NCBI GenBank assembly: GCA_024707265.1
Contig: JANQAB010000003.1
Location: 682,001-746,000, forward strand
Source: Sporocytophaga sp.
GTDB lineage: Bacteria; Bacteroidota; Bacteroidia; Cytophagales; Cytophagaceae
Direction: 5' to 3'
Length of the DNA stretch: 64,000 nucleotides
Shown here: positions 38,894 to 48,210 of the stretch, piece after piece
Layout of the letters: each line of letters starts with the position of its first letter
Position numbering within the stretch: the first letter of the stretch is position 1
The notes under the pieces: model-generated
What the model was told of the DNA's origin: nothing
The model's input: only the letters and a program-made list of their open reading frames with translations
Databases searched by the model: none
Program-made: the position numbers and the translations under genes

Positions 38894-40552
38894 TTATTCG
38901 TTGATTTCCAACAACTCTTTTGCATTTTTCATTGCAGTTTCAGATGGCTTCTCCCCTCCTATCATTTGTGCAATTTCTTTTACACGATCCTCTTTAGTCA
39001 ATTCTTTTATTTTACTAACAGACCTTTTACTTGAATGATCTTTATATACGAAGTAATGTGCAGAACCTTGTGCCGCAATTTGAGGCAAATGAGTGATGGC
39101 TATCACCTGGTGGTTTTTAGACATCTGCTTCATCATCTTTCCAACTTTAAACGCTACCTCTCCGGAAATACCCGTATCAATTTCGTCAAATACTATAGTC
39201 GGCAAAGAAGATTTATCCGCAAGCATATATTTGATACACAACATAAGTCTTGAAAACTCTCCTCCTGAAGCAGCATTCTTAAGTTCTTCAGGTGCGATTC
39301 CCTTATTTGCGCTGAACAGGAAATTGATTCTATCCATCCCCAAAGGACCAAGCTCAGTAGCTTCTGAGTGAATATGCATACTAGCATTCGGCATACCTAC
39401 CTCTTTTAGTAATAATTCCAGTTCCTTCTTAATGCCTGGTATCACCTTAGTCCTTTGATTACTCAGTTTAACTGCTTTTTCGCGCAAACTCTTTTCCAAT
39501 TTTACCAATGCAGATTTTAATGTTTCGATCTTCTCAAAAAGATCTGAATTAGCACCCGCTTTATTTTCAAGGTCTCCCTGAATCGCTATAAGTTCCTCTA
39601 TTGTATTTACATGGTGTTTCTTTTCAAGCTTGTAAATTAAGCTTAGACGTTCTCTTTTCTCTTCAATTTTTTCAGGAGAATAATCTATCTTTTGTTCCGC
39701 TTCCTCAAGTTCTCCGTTGATATCTTTTAACTCTATTACAATACTTTGAAAGCGTTCACGCAATTTTTCATAGGATGGGGAATACTTAACAATTCCATCA
39801 AACAATTTACTTACAGTCTGCAATACAGCAATACTTGCCTGATCTGATTCAGAAAGTATACTCACCATCTGATTGAGCTTGCTTTTAATTTCTTCTGAAT
39901 TTTCAAGCAACTTAAGATCCTCTTCCAGTTTTTCCTGTTCCCCGTTTTGTAAACCAGCTTCCTCCAATTCACCTAAAAGAAAAGTATTAAAATCCTGTTG
40001 CTTTGAAGATTCTTCTGCCAATCGTGTAACTTCAACAAGTTCTGCTTCTTTATCTTTAAATTCCTTATATAGCTTTTTATAGTCTTCCAATAAAGCTTTA
40101 TTTCCTGCAAAAGCATCAACAATTCCTATCTGAAATGAAGATGCTCCCAACATTAGTGTTTCATGTTGACTATGCACATCCATAAGCCTTTGTCCCAGCT
40201 TTTTGAGAAAATCAAGGTTTACAGGAGTATCATTTACAAATGCTCTGGATTTGCCGCTGGGTGCTATTTCCCTTCTTACAAGACACTGAGTTTCATAATC
40301 AAGATCTTCCTCTTTGAAAAGGTCTTCAATATCATATCCGGAAATATCAAAAGCACCTTCAATGATGCATTTTTCTTCTTCATTGAAAAGTACTTTTACA
40401 TCTGCCCTGTTGCCAAGCAACAAACCAAGAGCACCCAGCATGATAGACTTTCCTGCTCCGGTTTCACCTGTTACAATATTTAACTCCGATGATGGTTGCA
40501 GTTCCAGCTCGCTGATCAGGACATAATTCCTGATTAAAAGATTCTTAAGCAT
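38894..40552 (-). CDS. recN: DNA repair ATPase RecN
   Basis: RecN is an SMC-like ATPase for double-strand-break repair. The 552-residue protein has a Walker A GETGAGKS in the first 45 residues, long coiled coils in the middle, and a C-terminal Walker B TIVFDEIDTGISG with signature ASGGEFSRLMLC. It is divergent from nothing; its 3' end faces fabI and it is the last gene of the bamD-rpoZ-coaBC-DUF4835-recN run. Confidence 0.95.
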   Translation of the reverse strand: MLKNLLIRNYVLISELELQPSSELNIVTGETGAGKSIMLGALGLLLGNRADVKVLFNEEEKCIIEGAFDISGYDIEDLFKEEDLDYETQCLVRREIAPSGKSRAFVNDTPVNLDFLKKLGQRLMDVHSQHETLMLGASSFQIGIVDAFAGNKALLEDYKKLYKEFKDKEAELVEVTRLAEESSKQQDFNTFLLGELEEAGLQNGEQEKLEEDLKLLENSEEIKSKLNQMVSILSESDQASIAVLQTVSKLFDGIVKYSPSYEKLRERFQSIVIELKDINGELEEAEQKIDYSPEKIEEKRERLSLIYKLEKKHHVNTIEELIAIQGDLENKAGANSDLFEKIETLKSALVKLEKSLREKAVKLSNQRTKVIPGIKKELELLLKEVGMPNASMHIHSEATELGPLGMDRINFLFSANKGIAPEELKNAASGGEFSRLMLCIKYMLADKSSLPTIVFDEIDTGISGEVAFKVGKMMKQMSKNHQVIAITHLPQIAAQGSAHYFVYKDHSSKRSVSKIKELTKEDRVKEIAQMIGGEKPSETAMKNAKELLEINE

Positions 40553-40554
40553 AA

Positions 40555-40782
40555 TTAAAAGGAGGCTGTATAATCGTAAATTATTTCACGAATGTTCTTA
40601 AAATCAATGGGGTGTAGGTCTAATCTACTGTCTTTCAGCAAGAGCTTTTGATCATCTGCCGAAACAAGACTTCCGAAAAGAGTAGTCTGATCGTGCATGA
40701 CGATATTGATTTCTTTTGAAACAACAGATGATATCTTGGAAGGAATGTCCTTTGCAGGTATTCGGATAAGCCTTTTTCCCAT
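40555..40782 (-). CDS. Small Sm-like (LSm/Hfq-type fold) candidate protein
   Basis: The 75-residue protein has INIVMHDQTTLFGSLVSADDQKLLLKD, which fits the Sm1 motif pattern (hydrophobic strand, D/N, G, G-x-L, D, L) and then DFKNIREIIYDY in place of Sm2. It could be a one-domain beta-barrel RNA or protein binder. I cannot name the family. It precedes recN by 2 nt and follows the DUF4835 gene by 51 nt, so all three are likely in one transcript. Confidence 0.5.
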   Translation of the reverse strand: MGKRLIRIPAKDIPSKISSVVSKEINIVMHDQTTLFGSLVSADDQKLLLKDSRLDLHPIDFKNIREIIYDYTASF

Positions 40783-40833
40783 TTTTATTAAATTATATGC
40801 TAATTTAATAAAAATAGGTAGAGTGAAGAATGA

Positions 40834-41736
40834 TCAGAGCTTAAGAAGCCTATTATATTTATCCGAATTTAAAGGATCCATCTGTCGCAGTGAATTTACG
40901 ACCTGCTGACGCATTTCCGGAGTGGCCTGGGAATAAATATTTATTATTTCCTCTACTTTGGCATTAAAAAAATTCTTGATCACAACGGAAGTCGGATTGA
41001 TGTTATAAACAGTTTTTATTTTGTCAAAAACAGTGATAATATCCTTTCTACTTTGATCTGCATTTATCAAAAATTTATCCATTGCCTGGCGATGATAAAT
41101 ATATAAGCCTTCTCTAAAAGGCGCAAATTGTGTATTGGTAAGATTTTGAATTAATGAATATCTCCCATTTGTCTCTAGTTGATCCCAACCTACGGCCTGA
41201 GAAGATTGTGCTATGTTTGCAATATCTCTCGCTTTCTCATAATATTTAGTCCCTCCCAATTGCCCAAAAGTATCATAGTCCAGAGCAAGGATCAAGTAGG
41301 CATAATAAGACAACATTGCGGTAAGATTGCCATTAAAGGTATTTTCAGTATAATAAATCGCACTTCCTTCAACATATTCAAAATTAAACTTCCTGTCAAG
41401 AAACTTGAGAATCATAGTTTCTTTATTGGTATTATAAAGAGGCCTGGTAGAGGTAATCATGGCTGTAGCCTCATAAAAGCTCTGACCGGAAACACCTGTA
41501 AGCGTGATCATAATATTACAGTTAATCCTCTCCTCCGGCTTATATTCATCAGTTGTCCACCTTTTGTTATTCATAAACTCCAGCATAGCTGCCTTCAACT
41601 GGGTCATAACATCCTTTTTATCACTATTCTCAATACTTTCAGCATCAATTGTAATGGTACAATTCAACTCACCCTGCTGTGCAAAAGCAACCAAGTTTGT
41701 TAGTATAAAAATCAAAGCTATTAAGTACTTTCTCAT
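40834..41736 (-). CDS. DUF4835 family secreted protein
   Basis: The 300-residue protein has a signal peptide ending at AFAQ, then a DUF4835-type sequence: INCNIMITLTGVSGQSFYEATAMI, SRPLYNTN (seen as STRPLYNTN), ALDYDTFGQLGGTKYYEKARDI and the C-terminal PEMRQQVVNSLRQMDP. DUF4835 genes lie next to coaBC and recN in many Bacteroidota. The role is unknown; association with envelope assembly is only suggested by bamD being nearby. Confidence 0.8.
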   Translation of the reverse strand: MRKYLIALIFILTNLVAFAQQGELNCTITIDAESIENSDKKDVMTQLKAAMLEFMNNKRWTTDEYKPEERINCNIMITLTGVSGQSFYEATAMITSTRPLYNTNKETMILKFLDRKFNFEYVEGSAIYYTENTFNGNLTAMLSYYAYLILALDYDTFGQLGGTKYYEKARDIANIAQSSQAVGWDQLETNGRYSLIQNLTNTQFAPFREGLYIYHRQAMDKFLINADQSRKDIITVFDKIKTVYNINPTSVVIKNFFNAKVEEIINIYSQATPEMRQQVVNSLRQMDPLNSDKYNRLLKL

Positions 41737-41806
41737 ATTTCTAAGGTGGAGAGTTACAGCAAAAAACTATGTATGTTACTGAATTTTATATTTATGGAAT
41801 GCCCTA

Positions 41807-43021
41807 CTATTTCTTCTTCAGATCCAGATGCTTCAACAACTCACTAATGATATCAGAAGCAACTTCTTTCTTACTTTTTAACTCAAAAGTCTGCACCATA
41901 TTGTATCTGTCAATAAATGTTACCTTGTTGGTATCATATCCAAAACCTGCACCATCATCTCTGAGAGAATTGAGGACTATAAAATCAAGGTTTTTATTTG
42001 CCAGCTTTGCTGATGCGTTTATAATTTCATTTTCAGTTTCTAAAGCAAATCCAACCAATATTTGATCTGCTTTTTTATTTGCCCCTACTGCAGCTGCAAT
42101 ATCTTTGGTTTTTACCAGGTCTAGGCTCAAATTTCCTTCTTTTTTTTTGATCTTCTGCTCTGCAACTTCTTTCGGAGTATAATCTGCAACCGCAGCTGAA
42201 AGTATTATAGCATCCGCCTCTCCAGCTTTTGTCATCACCGCATTATACATTTCCTCTGCCTTTTGCACCTTCACTAATTTAACTGAATCCGAAGGGCATT
42301 TTAATGCAGTAGGACCTGATACCAGAGTGACAGAAGCTCCCAGCTGGTCAAGCTGCCGGGCAATTTCATAACCCATTTTTCCAGTTGAATGATTGCCTAT
42401 AAACCTGACAGGATCAAGAGGTTCATAGGTTGGTCCGGCTGTAACCAATATTTTCTTCCCTGCTAGCCTGCTATTGTTTTGGAAATATTTTTTTACAAAA
42501 TCTGTAATATGTTCAGGTTCGGCTAAACGTCCTTCACCTTCAAGACCACTTGCCAAGAAACCGAATTCAGCATCTATAATGATATTGCCATAAGACTTTA
42601 GTTTTTCAATATTTGCTTTAGTTGCCGGATGCCGGTACATATCCAGATCCATAGCTGGGGCAAACATTATAGGACATTTAGCACTAAGATAAACTGCTGT
42701 TAGGAGGTTGTCACATGCACCATGAGCCAACTTAAAAATTGTATTTGCAGTGGCTGGTGCTATAAGAATCAGATCTGCCCATAAAGCAAGATCTACATGG
42801 TTATTCCACTCCCCTGCTTCATTTCTGATTAAAGATTCATAAACAGGTTTTCCGGAAAGTGTTGAAAATGTAAGAGGCCCAATAAATGAAGAAGCAGATG
42901 GTGTCAGTATTACCTGAACCTCTGCTCCTTCTTTTATCAATAGTCTTGTTAATATAGCTGCTTTATATGCCGCAATGCTTCCGCAAACACCAAGTATAAC
43001 TTTTTTTCCGCGAAGCATCAT
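41807..43021 (-). CDS. coaBC: Bifunctional phosphopantothenoylcysteine decarboxylase/synthetase CoaBC
   Basis: CoaBC makes 4-phosphopantetheine for coenzyme A. The 404-residue protein has the flavin-decarboxylase half (GVCGSIAAYKA, TLSTLSGKPV-type, LIAPATANT, FAPAMD with the active His/Asn region) and the synthetase half beginning LVTAGPTYEPLDPVRFIGNHSTGKMG. Start at the first of two adjacent ATGs. It lies 9 nt after rpoZ. Confidence 0.96.
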   Translation of the reverse strand: MMLRGKKVILGVCGSIAAYKAAILTRLLIKEGAEVQVILTPSASSFIGPLTFSTLSGKPVYESLIRNEAGEWNNHVDLALWADLILIAPATANTIFKLAHGACDNLLTAVYLSAKCPIMFAPAMDLDMYRHPATKANIEKLKSYGNIIIDAEFGFLASGLEGEGRLAEPEHITDFVKKYFQNNSRLAGKKILVTAGPTYEPLDPVRFIGNHSTGKMGYEIARQLDQLGASVTLVSGPTALKCPSDSVKLVKVQKAEEMYNAVMTKAGEADAIILSAAVADYTPKEVAEQKIKKKEGNLSLDLVKTKDIAAAVGANKKADQILVGFALETENEIINASAKLANKNLDFIVLNSLRDDGAGFGYDTNKVTFIDRYNMVQTFELKSKKEVASDIISELLKHLDLKKK

Positions 43022-43030
43022 TCACATAAA

Positions 43031-43360
43031 TTATTTCTCTTCGTTAGGCTTTCTGAAATGAATTTTTCCTTCGAAAAACTCATCGATAGCTACATTCGTT
43101 GGTTTTGGCATTCTTTCGTAGAACTTGGAAATCTCTATCTGCTCTCTGTTTTCAAAGATTTCTTCAAGGTTATCAACTGTAGAAGCAAAATCAGCCAGTT
43201 TGTTATTCAATTCTTCTTTTACTTTTGAAGAAATTTGTCTTGATCTTTTTGCCACAACAACAAGAGACTCATAAATATTTCCTGTAGGTGCAGATAACTT
43301 TTCAAGATCTCTCGTCACTATTGACGAAGGAATAGTAGTAACTTTTGCTTTATTGTTCAT
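43031..43360 (-). CDS. rpoZ: RNA polymerase omega subunit
   Basis: The 109-residue protein is the Bacteroidota omega type: SSIVTRDLEKLSAPTGNIYESLVVVAKRSRQI holds the conserved core with NIYESL and AKRARQI-like motifs. Omega helps assemble RNA polymerase. It overlaps the bamD stop by 1 nt (TAATG) and is followed by coaBC. Confidence 0.88.
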   Translation of the reverse strand: MNNKAKVTTIPSSIVTRDLEKLSAPTGNIYESLVVVAKRSRQISSKVKEELNNKLADFASTVDNLEEIFENREQIEISKFYERMPKPTNVAIDEFFEGKIHFRKPNEEK

Positions 43361-44163
43361 TAGCTTTGAAAATTCTTTAAACGTTCTGTAATCCGATCAT
43401 ATAACTCTTCAGCATCTTTCTTGAACTTACTATCCGGAAATCTGTCAATGAACCCGTAATAAAACTCAAGTGCTGTATTATATCTTTCTTTTTGTAATCT
43501 TAATACACTATTTTTAGCCAGATTATACTGGGCCTGAAATTGAATAAAAGTAGCTTCTTCCGAGAACTTCCCTGACGGATACCTGTCCAGAAATGTTCCG
43601 AGACTTACGACAGCAGACTTATAAATACCTATTTTATAATAAAGTTTTGCATTTTCAAATGCTTTATACTCTGTTTTAGCATTCAATTCATCCGTCATTC
43701 TGTTTACCTCCTCCATATAGCTACTTTGGGGATATCTCACTCCGAACATCTGAATTGTCTGCAATGCTTCATCTGTATTTCCCTGATCAAGCTTAAAGCT
43801 GGGGCTATCCATATAAAGGGACTTCACATGCATATACATGCTTTGTTCTGCATATTCGCTTCTTGGATAGGTTTCATACAAATCCTTGAAGTAATAGCCG
43901 CTCATGATATACTGCTTATCATTAAAATAGGTATTGGCAAATACAAATTGTGCTTTTTCAGCTTCAGGCCTCCCTTTTAGCAAGGGCATTATTTCTTCCA
44001 AAAGGACGTTGGCTTTGTAATTATCCTTTTTCTCATAATATTTCATCGCCGCCTCTAGCTTTTTGTTGACATCTGAACTTTTCTGAATTCGCTGAAATTC
44101 ACTGCATGAAGACAGTAAAATCAAGAACCCCAACAAAAGACTTTTAGCAAAACCTAACTTCAT
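43360..44163 (-). CDS. bamD: Outer membrane assembly lipoprotein BamD
   Basis: BamD works with BamA in inserting outer membrane proteins. The 267-residue protein has a lipoprotein signal (LLSSC, Cys at residue 20) and TPR-like repeats (YYEKKDNYKANVLLEEIM, FANTYFNDKQYIMSGYYF, YPRSEYAEQSMYM). This matches the YfiO/BamD family. It starts a conserved block (bamD-rpoZ-coaBC-DUF4835). Confidence 0.92.
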   Translation of the reverse strand: MKLGFAKSLLLGFLILLSSCSEFQRIQKSSDVNKKLEAAMKYYEKKDNYKANVLLEEIMPLLKGRPEAEKAQFVFANTYFNDKQYIMSGYYFKDLYETYPRSEYAEQSMYMHVKSLYMDSPSFKLDQGNTDEALQTIQMFGVRYPQSSYMEEVNRMTDELNAKTEYKAFENAKLYYKIGIYKSAVVSLGTFLDRYPSGKFSEEATFIQFQAQYNLAKNSVLRLQKERYNTALEFYYGFIDRFPDSKFKKDAEELYDRITERLKNFQS

Positions 44164-44274
44164 AAGACCGTAAAAGTAAACAAAATATGCTTTTTCTTCT
44201 AATTATTTTAATCCAAATTAATTTTACAGGCAGTTTAAGTCCATAAAATCATGGGATATAACGCATCTATTTAA

Positions 44275-45786
44275 CTAATTGACATACCGCACTCCTAAAA
44301 CATCCTTTTTAGTGGGTCTTTCTTTACCTCTCCAAACAAACCCTTTGAGCCTGGTTTCAGGTTCTAAAATTTCATGAGGAGGAATAAATTTAGCATCCGG
44401 ACTTTTAATAAAAGAGATGGTATTTACCTTAGCTTCTTTGAATCTAACAATCAGATCACTACAAACTACTTTATTCATTCCTATTACCACTGAATCGCCT
44501 TCCAGAGCGAAATACAAACTTTCTCCATTTCCATTCACATCAACCTTTTGAATTTTGTTTTCCTGAAAGTGTGCTACCATTTTCTTCCCTTTTACCTGAT
44601 TATAATTTTCAAGACTATCAATAGATGCCATAAATGCATTTACCTTCATATTCATCTTTGATACTTTATTATTAACAAGGAGAATATTTATTGAGTCTGC
44701 TACTATCTGATTTTTTTCACTCCACAAAACCGGATCACCATAAAAATAGATCGTTGAATCTGCAAAATCATATACCAGCGAATCACATTTTCCCTGAAGG
44801 TCATGACGGAATATTTTGGTATTCTTAAATGCGATCAGTTTCTTAATTTTTTTCTCAGGGTAATCCAGCGATATTAAAGTGTCCGCAGAAAGAAACAGTG
44901 TGTCTCCTCCGGAATAATTTTTCATTACCGGATTTCCAAAAACTTTTGAGGTTCCTCTCTTACTCCAGTAATTCGCCCTTTCCCCAAGTATCTGTACGCT
45001 GTCCTTCGGGCTTCTTAAAATAACATTGCCTTTGGCTATTCCATTTCCTTGCCTTTCATCGTAATCCAGATTATCTGCCTCTATATCAAAATTACCCGAC
45101 TGTACATTAGATCTTTCTTTAGTTGCAGTCACTTTACTCATGATATTATATTCACCTTCTGTAGTAACAACAACTCCGTCAGGAGAAATGATCTTGGTCG
45201 GACCTTTAAAATAAGCTATGTTGGTATACGAGTTGTAATCAAGGCTGTCAGTAGTAAGGACAAAATTCTGAGATGGATTTACTACTCTTACATCCTTCCG
45301 GAAATTAAATACCTTCTCTCCTAGATTATAATACCCTTCCCTGCTTGTAAGAGTGCTTTTCTCATCTTTGATAGTACCACCGTTTGGATAAAATGCTCTT
45401 CTTGCAGAAAGGTCATAGTGAAGAATATCGGTAAAAAGAGTCATTGTTTTATCTTTCAGCACTACATTCCTTTTGGCAATCGTCTTTTTGGTATTTCCTT
45501 CATAAAGAAGATTCCGGCAGGTAAGATTGACCGTGTCTGCCTGATTCATTCGGACATTTCCAAATGCCTCGATCGAATTATTTTTTGGATTCTGATAAGC
45601 TGAATCGCAGTAGAGGTATGTTCCTTGCTGTTTAAAAATCACATCCCCTTTTAATCTCCTTATGTTAACGCCATTAACAATAATACCTTCCAGTTCTTTT
45701 GCCTGGACTAGGTCTATTTTTCCCTGCGCATTTACCAGGTCGGGAATAAAAACCAGCAGAAAAAACAGATATAAGCAATATCTCAT
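44275..45786 (-). CDS. OstA-like (LptA/LptD N-domain) secreted protein
   Basis: The 503-residue protein has a signal peptide (MRYCLYLFFLLVFIPDLVNAQ) and repeated beta-strand units such as LKGDVIFKQQGTYLYCDSAYQN and NLLYEGNTKKTIAKRNVVLKD, typical of the OstA/LptA organic-solvent-tolerance domain. Such proteins bridge LPS across the periplasm. It lacks the LptD barrel. The ATG at 45786 opens the signal peptide; a longer reading from 45834 is charged and less likely. It is divergent from tilS with the starts about 48 bp apart. Confidence 0.85.
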   Translation of the reverse strand: MRYCLYLFFLLVFIPDLVNAQGKIDLVQAKELEGIIVNGVNIRRLKGDVIFKQQGTYLYCDSAYQNPKNNSIEAFGNVRMNQADTVNLTCRNLLYEGNTKKTIAKRNVVLKDKTMTLFTDILHYDLSARRAFYPNGGTIKDEKSTLTSREGYYNLGEKVFNFRKDVRVVNPSQNFVLTTDSLDYNSYTNIAYFKGPTKIISPDGVVVTTEGEYNIMSKVTATKERSNVQSGNFDIEADNLDYDERQGNGIAKGNVILRSPKDSVQILGERANYWSKRGTSKVFGNPVMKNYSGGDTLFLSADTLISLDYPEKKIKKLIAFKNTKIFRHDLQGKCDSLVYDFADSTIYFYGDPVLWSEKNQIVADSINILLVNNKVSKMNMKVNAFMASIDSLENYNQVKGKKMVAHFQENKIQKVDVNGNGESLYFALEGDSVVIGMNKVVCSDLIVRFKEAKVNTISFIKSPDAKFIPPHEILEPETRLKGFVWRGKERPTKKDVLGVRYVN

Positions 45787-45834
45787 TTGTATATTTATCT
45801 CACCAAAATTAATCAAAAAAGCAATTTTTCTCAT

Positions 45835-47162
45835 ATGTTACAAAGATTCCGCCAATTTATCTCAGCCAACCAGCTCATCTCCAAATCTACATATGTTTTG
45901 GCAGCTGTAAGCGGAGGTAAAGACAGTGTGACCATGTGTGAACTTTTACATTTGGCCGGAATAAAGTTTGGAGTTGCACACTGCAACTTCCAGCTTAGAG
46001 GAACCGACTCTGATCTGGATGAAGAATTTGTCAGAAAACTTGCAACTCACTATAAGGTTCCGTTTTTTTCCGAACGGTTTGAAACGGAAACATTCTCCAA
46101 AGATAACAGAATTAGCATTCAAATGGCTGCAAGAGAATTGAGATATACCTGGTTCAGAAAATTAGCATCTGAAAAAGGTTTTGATTCAATTGCTACTGCC
46201 CACCATTTAAATGATCTGTTTGAAACAATCCTGCTAAACCTTACCAGAGGCACTGGATACGCTGGATTGCAGGGCATACAACCTCGCAATGGAAATATAA
46301 TCCGACCTCTTCTTTTTTGTGAAAGAGAAGAAATAGATCGTTTTGTACTGGAAAAGAATCTTCAATGGAGAGAAGACATTTCAAATGCTTCTACAAAATA
46401 TTACAGAAATCTTATCCGACACAAAGTGATACCTGTTCTAAAAGAAATCAATCCTGGCCTGGAACAGACTGCATTTGAAAGCACTGAAAAAATTCGTGCT
46501 GTTGCACACTTCTTCAAATCCAAGATTAATGAAATTAAATCCAGGGCTCTTTCCTACAGTGGCTCTGACATCAGAATTGACCTGGAAACTGTTCTCTCGG
46601 AACCGGAGCCAACCATTGTATTAAGCGAACTGCTAACAGAATATGGCTTTACCTATAAGGATTCAGTGAATATTTTGAATACAAGGACTACCGGGAGTTT
46701 ATATTATTCTAAATCTCATGTTTTAAATGTAGACCGGCAATCATTGTTAATCAATTTCCTAAATGACTCACATGTAGCTGAAGAATTAAAGATAAGCGAA
46801 CATCTTAATAATTTTACTTTCGGAAATTTTTCATTTGGGCTAAACAAAATAAGTAATGATGGGTTTAATGTCCATTCAAATAATTTTACAGCTTACCTTG
46901 ATTGGTCTGCTCTTAAATTCCCTCTCATAGTTAGAAATTGGTTACCCGGTGACAGATTCATTCCTCTGGGAATGAAAAACTTTAAAAAGTGAGTGATTTT
47001 TTGATTGACCAAAAAACGCCCTTACTATTAAAAAAGAATACCTTAGTAATAATCAGTGATGAAAAAATCGTGTGGATAGTAGGAATGAGAATTGATGACA
47101 GGTTCAAAATCACGACAAACACTAAAAATACTTTAAAAATCTCCGTAAATCCTCTTTCCTGA
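45835..47162 (+). CDS. tilS: tRNA(Ile)-lysidine synthetase TilS (3' frame disrupted)
   Basis: TilS converts the wobble cytidine of the AUA-reading tRNA-Ile to lysidine. The protein has the PP-loop AAVSGGKDSVTM (residues about 21-32) and the C-terminal domain with LPGDRFIPLGMKNFKK. There the frame ends early at 46992. If one A is added to the A5 run at 46984-46988 it continues VSDFLIDQKTPLLLKKN and ends at 47162 with 442 residues, the expected length and a normal TilS C-terminus. An indel error is likely. Start ATG at 45835. Confidence 0.93.
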
Positions 47163-47257
47163 GGTCAATTTTGGCAAAAAACATTTTAATATTGACATAC
47201 TTTGGATAAATTTACACGCCTAGTTTATAATCATTAACTAAAAAATCACATTTTACT

Positions 47258-48196
47258 ATGAAAGTAACAGTAGTAGGAGCAGGTAACGTTGGAGCAACCT
47301 GTGCCGATGTTTTAGCATATCGTGAGATTGCAAATGAAATCGTTCTTGTTGATATCAAAGAAGGTTTCGCAGAAGGTAAAGCGCTTGATATTTGGCAGAA
47401 AGCACCGATCAATGTTTACGATTCGAAAACAGTTGGTGTAACTAACGACTACTCCAGAACTGCTGGTTCTGAAGTGGTAGTAATTACTTCAGGTCTTCCA
47501 AGAAAACCGGGTATGACTAGAGATGACCTTATCTCTACAAACGCTTCCATCGTTCAGTCAGTTACTGAAAATGTGGTAAAATACTCTCCTAATGCAATAA
47601 TCATCGTTGTTTCCAATCCTTTGGACGTTATGACTTATTGCGCTCACCTTGCTTCAAAACTTCCAAGAAACAAAGTGATCGGTATGGCTGGTATCCTTGA
47701 TACTGCAAGATACAGAGCTTTCCTTGCAGATGAGATCGGATGTTCTCCAAAAGAAATTCAGGGAATGCTGCTTGGTGGCCATGGCGATACTATGGTTCCA
47801 CTTCCAAGATATACTACTGTAGGTGGTATTCCAGTTACCGAGCTTGTTGCTAAAGACAAACTTGATGCTATCATCGAAAGAACTAAAAACGGTGGTGGAG
47901 AGCTTGTGAAACTGATGGGTACTTCTGCTTGGTATGCTCCAGGTTCTGCAGCTGCACAAATGGTTGAGGCTATAGTGAAAGATCAGAAGAGAATCCTTCC
48001 TGTGTGTATCAAACTTGAAGGTGAATATGGTATTGATGACTGCTACCTTGGTGTTCCGGCTGTTTTAGGTAAAAACGGAATCGAGAAAGTAATCGAGCTG
48101 AAATTGAACAACGAAGAAATGGAGTTACTTCAGACTTCAAGAAAACACGTGAAAGAAGTGATGAACGTGTTGGATAATATGGCTGCAAAAGCTTAA
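47258..48196 (+). CDS. mdh: Malate dehydrogenase
   Basis: Mdh oxidises malate to oxaloacetate with NAD in the TCA cycle. The 312-residue protein has GAGNVGATCADV at the NAD site, the loop GLPRKPGMTRDDL with substrate-binding Arg residues, MAGILDTARYR and the catalytic His in LGGHGDTMVP. The sequence is of the LDH-like, tetrameric type seen in Bacteroidota. It ends 14 bp before the group II intron that separates it from its terminator. Confidence 0.97.
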   Translation: MKVTVVGAGNVGATCADVLAYREIANEIVLVDIKEGFAEGKALDIWQKAPINVYDSKTVGVTNDYSRTAGSEVVVITSGLPRKPGMTRDDLISTNASIVQSVTENVVKYSPNAIIIVVSNPLDVMTYCAHLASKLPRNKVIGMAGILDTARYRAFLADEIGCSPKEIQGMLLGGHGDTMVPLPRYTTVGGIPVTELVAKDKLDAIIERTKNGGGELVKLMGTSAWYAPGSAAAQMVEAIVKDQKRILPVCIKLEGEYGIDDCYLGVPAVLGKNGIEKVIELKLNNEEMELLQTSRKHVKEVMNVLDNMAAKA

Positions 48197-48210
48197 TTTC
48201 TATTGAATTA

